NCBI RefSeq assembly: GCF_965638725.1
Contig: NC_134950.1
Location: forward strand, 137,383,636 to 137,447,635
Direction of reading: 5' to 3'
Length of the DNA stretch: 64,000 bases
From: Aptenodytes patagonicus
Lineage: Eukaryota; Chordata; Aves; Sphenisciformes; Spheniscidae
Shown in pieces: positions 54,746-64,000 of this stretch. Under the pieces are notes generated by a model that saw only the letters and a list, made by a program, of their open reading frames with translations, was not told the origin of the DNA and made no database searches. The position numbers were made by a program, and so were the translations under genes. Numbering within the stretch: position 1 is the first letter of the stretch; each line of letters starts with the position of its first letter.

Positions 54746-57700
54746 AGAGAATTCTGTACCTATAGATGAGGGAGGATGTACCAAGCGTGGGAGCTTCTTG
54801 CCTTGCATGGAACCAAGACAATTCACTCCAGCTGAGAAGTCTTTCAGTAGGTTTTCTTTATCATTCAGACACTCCAGAAGCATAAACCAATCTGGAAGAC
54901 GGTCTGTCCAAGGGGACTTGTAGTTCCTGGGTTGTATTTAAGAGAATCTGTTGAATATAGACTGACTTAACCATATGCTTAAATGTTTTGCTGAGATAAG
55001 ACTTTAGTTCACCTGCAGGGAATAATCTTTAATCTATTACTTTTTGAGATTAAAGCAGTCACATGCTAAACTAAATATTTGACACAAAACCAACAAAAAG
55101 CATTATTTACAATTTGTTATTCTGATAGGCCCTAAACAAGTAAATAAATACTATTATTTTGTGCTGAAAACGTGTTTTTCCAGATGACCAGAGGTTTTTT
55201 GAATCACTGACGGCAGGTAGACTTTCAGGTTGAGAGACCCATTTCTAAATTTCCTTGTTTCTAAAAACCATTTCCCATTTTTAAAGCATCTCTGTAGGCC
55301 TAGAACCAGATGAACGGAAACACTAATCACAGGGACTGGGATGGAATTTAAACTGCTTGAATATGGCTTGAATCAGTGGGAATTGTAGCACCACCTGAGC
55401 TCATATGACCAAAGAGCACACTGCCAGGTCAAGGTGTTAGCTCAGATTAGACGTGTTTTAACACCATGTCTTACCTCAAATTGCAGAGCCCCCCTCTCAG
55501 TATGACAGATTTGATGGGACATGGGGTTGGGTTGTGGCAATACTGTTGCTTCTGGTTCTGGATCTGGATGACTTGTAGCCAGCTAGACATTCCTGTCACC
55601 ACAACCCCTTGCATGGGACAACAATGACATTAGAAGTTTCCATCCCCCTTTTGCAAAGATTATTGTGTTTCTCTATGGAGGTAACAGGCAAACCTACTAT
55701 CTAGGCTTGCTCTTGTTGCCCGTTGTAATTTTTCTCTCGTCTGATGCCTTTGTTTTCATGAGTGGATTCTTGGCCCTTTATGCCTGCACTAAGAAAACTT
55801 AACTTGGTCTGAAGTACTGCTTCAAAGAAGAGTTATAATTGAGATACCTTCTCTGCTCAGTTCATCCATTAGGGATTTCAGCTTTTTTCTCAATTGGATG
55901 GAGTTGAAGCAACAAGATTATTAAATAGAATGGTCCTTTCTAGACATTACTAATTTCAAATTCCTGGGTGTTCTTGTGGCAGTCCCATGTTTATACAGTT
56001 TTAATGTAGAACGCAGATTTTCCGGTTTACTCCCTGACAAGAGTAGACAGAAGTGAAGCTGTTGATTCTGTTTTGATGGTTTATTCTTCTAAGTGGGAGA
56101 TTATTTGATAGGTATAATATGCTTGCATTTTCACTGTGTTATATTCAAATTTGAAGTAATTTCCCTTCCCCTATTTCATCAGATACATATGGATGACCCA
56201 AAACACTGGAGGGCTTTCCACACAGTGTATGTAGTTTGGGCTTCTTTGTCATGAACACTAACTAGGGATCAATCAGTCCTTATATTCAACAGGTTTTCTC
56301 TACTATTTTCTTCAGCCTCTCTCCAGAAAGATTTTCCATAGACAGTTTTCATTTTCTCAAGGGTATTACATTCACCATTGCTTTTGCCACCTCAAAACAG
56401 AAGAAAGAAAGGTTTCTTAGGTTCAATATACAAAATAAAAACAGTTCCTTTTCTTCTGCATGATGGAAACCAACAAATTTTTGGCTCTCTGTAGATATAA
56501 CTAAAACTGAATCTTTTTTTTTCAGACTACCAGTAAGAAAGCCCCTTTTTTCCAGGAGAAAGTGAAAGAGGCCAAGTCTTTTGTTCCAGAAAATATGACA
56601 TACGGATGGATCCAAACCACAAAACTTGAATCTAAATTGAGATTTCAGCCTCCTTACTGAAATTTCTGGGTGTTTGGATCTGAGGTTTTGTTTCAAGCCC
56701 ATGTTTAATATAAAGTAAATTAAAGCAGGCTCAAAATAAACATTCTCCTTTTCTGGGAGGTCTTTGGTTCTTTATTCCGAAGTTCAACAGACCAAAAAAG
56801 ATATTTTCAAATATGCATATTGAACATAAGCAGGCCCAGCTGCAGCGTGAATGGCAAAGACTCCACAGACAGTTAGACACCACCGGATCACCTTGCAATC
56901 ACACTAGTGCTATCAGTGGGACTCTGCCTCTGCTAGGTCCCCAGCAAATCTTCACTGAAAGGGAGACTGAGGCACTTACTGAGTCTCTAAGTACCTTTTG
57001 TGCTTTGTAGTGTCTTTCTTTGGATTTTTTACCCATCACCCAAGAGTGGTTCTGCCCCTATCTATTATTGGATGATACATTCAATCCCTGCCTCCTCTGC
57101 TAGTCTTGACACGAAACATCATATATCATAGGAGGTATGAATAAGTCTGCAACCAAAAGTAACCCCAGAAGTAATGGGAATTGGTTGCAAATAGTGATCT
57201 ATGTAGGTTTTTAAGTGAGATTTTGGATCTTTTAGCCTTTATGATTTTTCTGATGAATAATAATTAAAATGAAAGTCCAACAGTGAAACATCTGTTTCAA
57301 CAAGTCCCAGCTGAAGGTCCCTCTCTGGATCTCAGGGCATTTTGGAGGGCTTACTAATTTAGCTTATCCTTCATGAAATGTATCAGCCTTATTCTCAGCA
57401 TGAGTTGTGAACACTTCAACAACTGACCATTCTTTATAAGGAGCTTATCTTCAGTGATATATTTCTTTTCCACTCCTGATTTACTGTATTTTCAGCATGT
57501 GTTTGCCTTAACTCACTTCAGGTTTGACACGGCTAGAAAATCTAACTACATTTAAAAGAGTCCAAAAGGTTGGTAAAAATTGACTGAGGACAATCAATGA
57601 TCATGTAGAAAGGAGAAAGTTCTCACGTGACAGTATTAGTTAGTCATGGGTAAACTGTAGTCCAGAGTAGCTCAACAGTTACAAGTCAAGTTTAAATGGT

Positions 57701-58716
57701 ATGACATATTGACATGAAGATGAAGTCTTTCAGGATAGCCAAGAACAGAGAGTGGCAAGACAGCAGAGCCCCTGGTGGCTGTATTCCAGTTGGCAGTATT
57801 ATACAATAGAAGAGTTCAAAATTAAAAGACGAACAGGAACAAACATAGGAAATTCCTTTTGAGTCTAATTTGTATTCGCATGCTTTTTCTGTTACAAAGA
57901 GCTAGTGTAGTTTCTCCCATCTACTTTTCACTACCGCTGATCACAACACTGCGACATTAAAAATTTTACAGGAAATTTCTATAGCACCAACAAAAGAATT
58001 CTCGAGTCCCTAGCTGATCTATCAAAAGCAATGATCAGAGTCAATCACATAATATCCCACTGACTTCCTAACCTTTCTAGAGGTCTACATTGAGAAGACT
58101 GGCTAAGGCAACTCTGCATGAGCAGTGTTCCTGAGCCCCGGGTATTGCTAATATTCTCTCTGTAAAGCAGGTTTCCACTGCTTCCAGTGGATCAGAATCC
58201 TCTGCAGTCTCAGAAGTGAGGGGTAAAATTGGCTCAACATTTTCAAAGCTTTGCATGAGGTTAATTGCCTGACACTGTGGCTCAAATTCATCCACTGGTT
58301 TTAATAGCAAAATGCCTGCTGTCATAAAAAAATAACCATACTGTTTTTTGGGCAAGCCTTTTCTCTGTGAATGTAACACACTGTCATCCAAAAAACCTCA
58401 AATAATATTAAACCTTTGCTACTGCCCAAGTGCTTTTCTACCAAGGTTTTTAAGATGTTCAGGCACACTAGTGCATTCAGTTTCACAACTTGCTTGTCTC
58501 GTAGTCATATGGATTATAAAATTTTTGCATGAGCTTCCCAAGCTCACACAGAAGAATGTAGGAGAACCAGGGATACCCAAATCCTCTGAGTTCTCTGTTG
58601 AGTTCTTTAACTACAGGACACCTTATTCCTTGTGTATGTATATAAATATTGTAGATGTACAGAGAGAGAAAATACATACAGAGTATACATACAGACCCTG
58701 ACACAATAAAATATTA

Positions 58717-59660
58717 TCGTAGAATGAGAGAATCAAAGAATATCTCAAGTTGGAAGGGATCCATAAGGGTCATTGAGTCCAACTCCCTACTCCGCGCAGG
58801 ACTACCTAAAACTAAACCATATGACTAAGAGCATCGTCCAGATGCTCCTTGAACTCTGACAGGCTTGGTGCTGTGACCACTTCCCTGGGGAGCCTGTTCC
58901 AGTGACCGACCACCCTCTCAGTGAAGAACCTTTTCCTCATGTCCAACCTGAACTTCCCCTGACGCAGCTTCATACCATTTCCATGTGTCCTATCACTGGT
59001 CACCAGAGCGAGGAGATCAGCACTTCCCCCTCCGCTGCACCCCTTGAGGAAGATGTAGGCTGTGATAAGGTCACCCCTCAGCCTTCTCTTCTCCAAGCTG
59101 AACAAGCCAAGTGACCTCAGCTGCTCCTTGTAAGTCTTGCCCTTGTGACCTTTCACCACCTTGGTCGCCCTCCTCTGGACACACTCTAATAGTCTGATGT
59201 CCTTCTTAAGTTGAGGCACCCAAAACTGCACACAGTACTTGAGATGGGGCTGCACCACTGCAGTGTAGAGTGGGACAATCACCTCCCTCAACCGGCTAGC
59301 TATGCTGTGCTTGATGTACCCCAGGACACAGTTGGCCCTTTTGGCTGCCAGCGCACACTATTGACTCATATTCAACTTGCCATCAACCCAGACCCCCAGA
59401 TCTCTTTCCGTGGGGCTGCTCTCTAGCCTCTTATCCCCCAGTTTGTATGTATAACCAGGATTACCCCATCCCAGGTGCAGAATCCGGCACTTGCTCTTGT
59501 TAAATTTCATATGGTTGGTGATTGCCCAGCTCTCTAGTCTATCCAGATCTCCCTGTAAGGTCTCTCTGCCCTCGAGGGAGTCCACAGCTCCTCCTAATTT
59601 AGTCCGACAAACTTACTTAATGTACATTCGACTCCTGCATCCAGATCATTACTCCAGGTA
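58717..59660 (-). mobile_element. CR1 LINE 3' part, well preserved (antisense, in TMEM196 intron 1)
   Basis: The minus strand encodes the C-terminal third of CR1 ORF2 in one frame from about 59600 down to the natural stop near 58812. The order is [14 protein letters not shown], then [17 protein letters not shown], then [20 protein letters not shown], then [20 protein letters not shown], then [31 protein letters not shown] and WNRLPREVV. Only one in-frame nonsense codon breaks it: TAG at 59355-59357, where family members have a sense codon after MSQ. A one- or two-base loss near 59605 removes the FADD catalytic box region (KFV followed by TKLGG). The 3' UTR end is near 58717. It is 5'-truncated, inactive, and antisense to the host gene. 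Confidence 0.95.
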
Positions 59661-61766
59661 GTCCCTCCGATACCTTAACTATGGAATACAGTAGTCACTC
59701 CTTGTTTTTGAGAAGCCAGCACCTTAGGGCTTGCAGATTAGCTCCTTCACTATTCTTTGGATTTCAAATGGGAAATACCTTAGGTAATATATATGTATAT
59801 GGCACTATATAAAGGTGGTTTGGAAAAGTGTCTGTCCTGTCCTTGAAAAATAGTAAAGAACAGCAGAACTGCCCAAACTGGTGGGTTCTAATGCTGAGTG
59901 AACCTGTAACTTGCTCGTTGCTCCTTTGGTCATATGCAAGGCTAATATAACTTGTTCATTGCATTCCTTTCTGGCTAGCAAAGACTGTACAATGGAAATA
60001 GAAAGTCTTCTCCAATTGAAATCAATGGTAAAAAATCCATTAACTCTAATAGGAGCAGAATTAAAGCATTTTTAAAAAATGGGTGACCTATTCTTTCAGC
60101 TTTGAATGCAAATTATCAAAACCCCAGCTTTTTAAACTAGTTAACATACACTTGTTACAAGTTGAAACTATCTTTGAGAGTATCTTCCGGATCCTTTCTG
60201 TAAGCTTTCCAGAACTCATTTTTCTTTATACAGAATTTTCCTTTTAATCCTATTCAATCACTACAGAGAGAAATGATATTATTAATCTGCTTTATCAAGT
60301 CTGACTGAATAGAACTTAATTACAGTGATGTCTTCAACAAAAATTTTTTTGAGGTTTCTGCATTAATTCTGAGAAATACAAAGCACTACATGCAAAAATC
60401 TGAAGCATGCCTTCAGTTGAAGGCAGTCTGCAATGACAGGAATGGGAGTGAAACTCCAAAACTTCACAGAAAGCCTGAGTGAAAACTTACAAGGCAGATG
60501 TGATAGTTTTGAGCCGAAATCTCCTCTGCCTGTGGGAAAGGGGCAGAAGGAGCCCTACCCATTGGTTTTTTGATTGTTGTACCAATGGGTGAGCTTTAGT
60601 AGCAATTACCAGTTGTATGTCCTGGTACGTGCTGAGCCATTCAACACCATGGTCTACATGACCCAGCTCTCTCCATAATCAGATTAGTATTAAGTCCACA
60701 TCCCATGCTTAGTGTAGAGGTAAATAATATATAAAATTTAACCATATTAATTATGGTTATAATTACTAACTCAGAGTAAAAATACATCTCAAGACTTATG
60801 CTTAGCTATATGCATGAACTACTTTAGTTGGAGGGAGATAAACTATGTATTAAAGCATCTTCTCAACTGAGATACTGAAGTTGCAATATTTTGGAGGGTA
60901 AATGAGATGTACATGCAATATATTACACGGACCCTGAATGCTGTATAGAAACTGCTTAATTTTTTTCACTTCTTATGTAACAGCCAGGTCTGTTCTGTGA
61001 TTTAATCCTAAATCAAGGTCAAGCAGAGCCTTTTGCTAGAAATACCATCTCAATGCAAAAAGGATGTGGAAAAATCCAGTTTTAAAACTATAAAATTACT
61101 TCCCAGTAGAGGTGTAGGGTTAGCTTTACTGAAAATAAGTAGCATAGATTTCTTAATAAAGGAGTTTATGAGGTATCAAAGAAATCTTTTGACAGTATTA
61201 CAGACACTTGGAGAAGGCCTTATTGCTTTCATACAACTACTGTAGTTCCTATCATGACTGTTCCCTCAGGGACTGTTTGCTGTTTCCCTCCTTAAACTTT
61301 TTTGTAGGAGGAAGAAGATACATCAGAGATCGTCATTGGTCTTTGATGCAGGTCACTAAAAAGCATTAACACCTATTCATATCAGCTGGAAGGGGGTGTT
61401 TCTGTTTTTGTCAATCAGTTTTTGCCTAATGCTTGATGCAACAATTGGTTCCCTTTGTGATTGGGGCTTTTTTTTCAGGTTTTGTTTACCCAAGTAGCTT
61501 AAAAGTAGGAATTTTTTTTTTTTTTCCTTTTTTTATGAGTAATCATCCTCAGTCTGACTTCTCATTCCAGTTTCTTCTTCTCGGATAAGTGTGTTTACGG
61601 TTGACTTATAACTTCCTGGAACATAAGGTTTGTGATAAAAATGCTGACAACAACTGTAACCATTGCCTAACCTACTGTTGTGATCATCACTACAGCAACA
61701 CAGCAGGATTTAAACTTGAGACCTTAAATGATGAAATAATTGTGTGTTGTTTTTTTTTCTTTGCAG
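59661..61766. other. TMEM196: TMEM196 intron 1, right part
   Basis: Non-coding intron sequence ending in a strong acceptor: a T-rich tract followed by TTTGCAG at 61760-61766. It includes a poly(T) tract near 61510-61526 and a palindromic repeat copy at 60010-60066. No other exon is seen. Confidence 0.7.
60010..60066. repeat. Old palindromic repeat, copy 3
   Basis: CCAATTGAAATCAATGG (60012-60028) is followed by AATCCATTAACTCTAATAGG, a diverged reverse complement of the same core. It matches the arrangement of the copies at 34.8 and 54.7 kb and lies in intron 1. Confidence 0.55.
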
Positions 61767-61823
61767 TTTCTGCTTTGTGGCATATGTGGAATATTGTGCG
61801 CCAAAAAAAAATCTGGACTTGTT
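61767..61823 (+). CDS. TMEM196: TMEM196 coding exon 2 (residues 56-74)
   Basis: This 57-base exon encodes FLLCGICGILCAKKKSGLV. It forms the core of the second membrane segment with the preceding WSGVC, followed by a Lys-rich turn (KKK) that is probably cytosolic by the positive-inside rule. The acceptor is a long T tract ending TTTGCAG; the donor is GTT|GTAAGT, a near-ideal match. Both ends are phase 0, so the exon can be skipped without frame shift, which would delete membrane segment 2. The sequence joins exactly in frame with exons 1 and 3 and matches the known TMEM196 order. The AAAAAAAAA run coding for KKK (61803-61811) is a homopolymer liable to sequencing or replication slips. Confidence 0.95.
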
Positions 61824-63649
61824 GTAAGTTTTTCCATTGCATATATAACACATAAGTATTTGAAAGGCATACTTATCTAACTTGAACTCCTTACTGGGGG
61901 CTTTCTGTGTCCAAGTGTTTCAGATAAAAAGACAGTAAAAACTGCAAGTCAGCAGTCCAAAAAAGCAATCAGCACTTTGGGTTAATCAAGCAAAACAAGG
62001 CAGTTCTGAAATGGCCTATTTAGGTCTTGCCTATTTCAGCCATGCATCCCTATTTATCCCTGTCTGGATAAATATGGATGGAAAACCTCGGCACAAATTT
62101 ATGCCAAGGCAATAAAAAGCTCCCCCATAATGTCACTGGATTGTATCTTCTCTCCTTCAAAAACCACCACTGGGCTGCCACCTCAGTGAGGCTGCTGACC
62201 AAGTTTGATTCTAGATATCGTAGCTGTTCACTGTTTTAATAAGTTCTTTCTGCAATCAGAATCACATATAAGCCAGTTTTAAAGTGATGACAGATGTTTT
62301 CTGTTTCTTCTAAGAATCAGAAGTACAGTCATTTTTCTGACTTCAGCAAAATGGTGTTATTATTACACAAGTCACAGCAGAACTTTATGTTAAAGACATG
62401 ATCCTATTGTAAGTGATAATGTCTGGTTTAATTTTCTGTCAGCTTGATTATTCTGCCATATAGAGATGGAAGTCACATGAAAACAGCATAAGTGTGAAGG
62501 GAATCAAGATCTCTCTCAGATTATTTTTGAGTATCAATGAGTTATCCTAAACCCTATTACAATGACAGTCTCATTTCTTAAAGCATGTGGACCATAACCA
62601 GTTTCTAAAAGCTGTCTGTTCTGGTGGTCTCATGGAATAGTCACTTCCCAGTGAACTGCAGCATACAGCCTGAATGCCACATTCCTGATGAATTCTCATC
62701 CCAGTTGTGTACCGAAGTCATCTGTAAGGCTCCATAAATTGTTCCTACCACAGTAGATAAGTACATATACAAAGCTATATTGAGTAATATCAAAGGCCCA
62801 TCTAGATCGACATCTGACAGGCCAGTAGTATCAAGGGAAGTGAATAAGAATAATTTAGCAGTGTCTCCATAATAAGGTCTTTTGCCCTTGAGTCATTTGT
62901 GGCTCAAGGACATCCTGAACCAGGGTGGCATCTTTGTGATTAAAGCGATAGGAGGTCTTTAAACATGTCTCACTAATTGCAGCCTGTTTCACATCCTTTG
63001 AAAGTTCCCAGAAACATTTTAACCAAGTTAAAAACAAACAAACAAACAAACACATAGTCACCACACTGACCTGCTGTGGAGCTGCATCACAGATTTCTTT
63101 GCTGTTTCTCTTGCTTCTTTGTCCAGCACATTCACCCTGAATGAAGTCCCCACAAAAGCTGTAGAAAGCTTCCAAACTGCTGTCTGACTGAACAAATTAG
63201 AATTGAACAAGAGGCAGAGTCAGATGGCACACAAAGCAAGAGAGATTCACTGCGAATACATGAGGTGTTCACTCCTGAGGAGTGGTGAGGAACTGCACGA
63301 CAGAAAATTACGACACATTCTGTCATGTTACTGTTTTGAATGAAACGCTGGAAATCAGAAGATTTGTGTCCTAGGAGTCCTTCCATTGACTAGCTTTTAA
63401 CATGAGCAACTCATTCAACCCAAGTTTATCTTACATGCAACATCAATCTTAACCCTTGTACACCAGAAGGTATTGTATTCCCTTGGAGCTCTGTGGGAGC
63501 TGAAGGAGTTAAAAATGAGTGTCTGTGCAGTGTTTTGAGTCCATGATGCTATTGAAGCATTGAATTATGGCTAGTCTCATTTTTTATATGAATGAATCTG
63601 TCTCTTAAAAATGTTACTGTGACATAACCTCTCTTGTCTTTCCTGACAG
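61824..63649 (+). other. TMEM196: TMEM196 intron 2
   Basis: An intron of 1826 bases starting GTAAGT and ending in a pyrimidine tract with CCTGACAG. It contains a short (AAAC)n run at 63032-63052 and otherwise unremarkable AT-rich sequence. Antisense open frames near 62855-63386 are unrecognised. Confidence 0.9.
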
Positions 63650-63904
63650 ATGATACTTTTTTCTGCCTGTTGCATCTGTGGACTAATCGGAGGAATCTTA
63701 AATTTTCAATTTCTTCGTGCTCTGACAAAGAAGTCGTCTGCTCTCTATTCTTTGCATCTTGCCTCCATGTCTCTTGCATGCATTGGAATTGGTGGTTGCA
63801 CCCTTTCTTCGTGGCTCACTTGTCGGCTAGCCAGCTATGAACAAAGGCGAATGTTCTCAGAAAGAGAACATTCATTGCATCACTCCCATGAAATGGCAGA
63901 AAAA
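63650..63904 (+). CDS. TMEM196: TMEM196 coding exon 3 (residues 75-159)
   Basis: This exon encodes 85 residues: the third membrane segment ([20 protein letters not shown], about residues 75-94), a short loop ([16 protein letters not shown]), the fourth membrane segment (about residues 113-133, containing [15 protein letters not shown]) and the start of a hydrophilic tail ([13 protein letters not shown], then a His-rich [10 protein letters not shown]). The acceptor is TTTCCTGACAG and the donor AAA|GTAAGT; both ends are phase 0. There is no stop codon in the exon. The family protein is somewhat under 180 residues, so about 15-20 C-terminal residues must lie in exon(s) beyond the window. Cys is abundant in the membrane segments. 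Function is not established; a plasma-membrane or endomembrane site is inferred from topology. Confidence 0.95.
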
Positions 63905-64000
63905 GTAAGTTGTGTGTCCTCCCTTATTTGTTCTGCTTCTCCTGAAATGCTACTGTACGTGTTAACGTTTACAATTGGCAAGAGATGTTTTCAGTTCTAT
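63905..64000 (+). other. TMEM196: Start of TMEM196 intron 3 (runs off the window)
   Basis: It begins with the donor GTAAGT after the AAA codon. The rest of the gene lies beyond position 64000. Confidence 0.9.

Larger units (their letters stand above)
50389..58716. other. TMEM196: TMEM196 intron 1, left part (intron starts at 50496)
   Basis: Intron 1 runs from 50496 to 61766, about 11.3 kb, far longer than intron 2. The left part has a GC-rich start (to about 50.8 kb) and then AT-rich sequence. It contains a near-palindrome at 51423-51464, poly(T) runs, a (GA)n run near 54048-54059 and a palindromic repeat at 54685. Antisense frames of 117 codons (56349-56702) and 104 codons (58077-58391) are open but unrecognised. 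I saw no additional exon with conserved coding and both splice signals. Exon 1 occupies the bases before 50496 in this span. Confidence 0.6.

Overview
The window is vertebrate nuclear DNA, most likely from a bird. The evidence is AT-rich, gene-poor sequence with a split gene using GT-AG introns, three CR1 non-LTR retrotransposon fragments, and two solo-LTR-like copies of a type I recognise from bird genomes. I see nothing bacterial: no operons, no rRNA or tRNA genes, no CRISPR array. Almost all open frames in the window are chance frames in non-coding DNA or CR1 remnants.

One protein-coding gene is supported: TMEM196, a small four-pass membrane protein, on the + strand. Its CpG-island promoter and 5' UTR lie at about 49.56-50.48 kb. 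Coding exon 1 is 50331-50495, exon 2 is 61767-61823 and exon 3 is 63650-63904. The exons join without any frame shift into 159 codons. The last part of the protein lies beyond the right edge, because exon 3 ends in a donor site rather than a stop codon. Intron 1 is about 11.3 kb and intron 2 about 1.8 kb; every intron seen is phase 0.

Layout: 1-49.5 kb is upstream intergenic DNA. It holds tRNA-like SINE fragments (0.6-0.9 kb), a tract with scattered telomere-like motifs that change strand (11.7-14.6 kb), an ERV-type solo LTR with a 5-bp target duplication (15.33-15.89 kb), a (TA)n block (23.0 kb), an antisense CR1 (25.0-26.2 kb), a second LTR in the opposite orientation (31.35-31.93 kb), a small isolated CpG cluster (35.9-36.1 kb), a sense CR1 3' end (37.56-37.90 kb) and a MIR-like SINE (45.5-45.6 kb). 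From 50.5 kb onward is the TMEM196 body, with a 42-bp AT-rich near-palindrome at 51.4 kb and an antisense CR1 at 58.7-59.7 kb. In human, from memory, TMEM196 lies between POLR1F/TWISTNB and MACC1 with a long non-coding gap on the MACC1 side. That agrees with the empty 49 kb upstream here.

I did not find a new multi-gene system. The most useful leads are the crowded upstream reading frames before the TMEM196 start, the AT-rich palindrome in intron 1, the strand-switching telomere-like tract, the isolated CpG cluster, and a recurring old palindromic repeat family.
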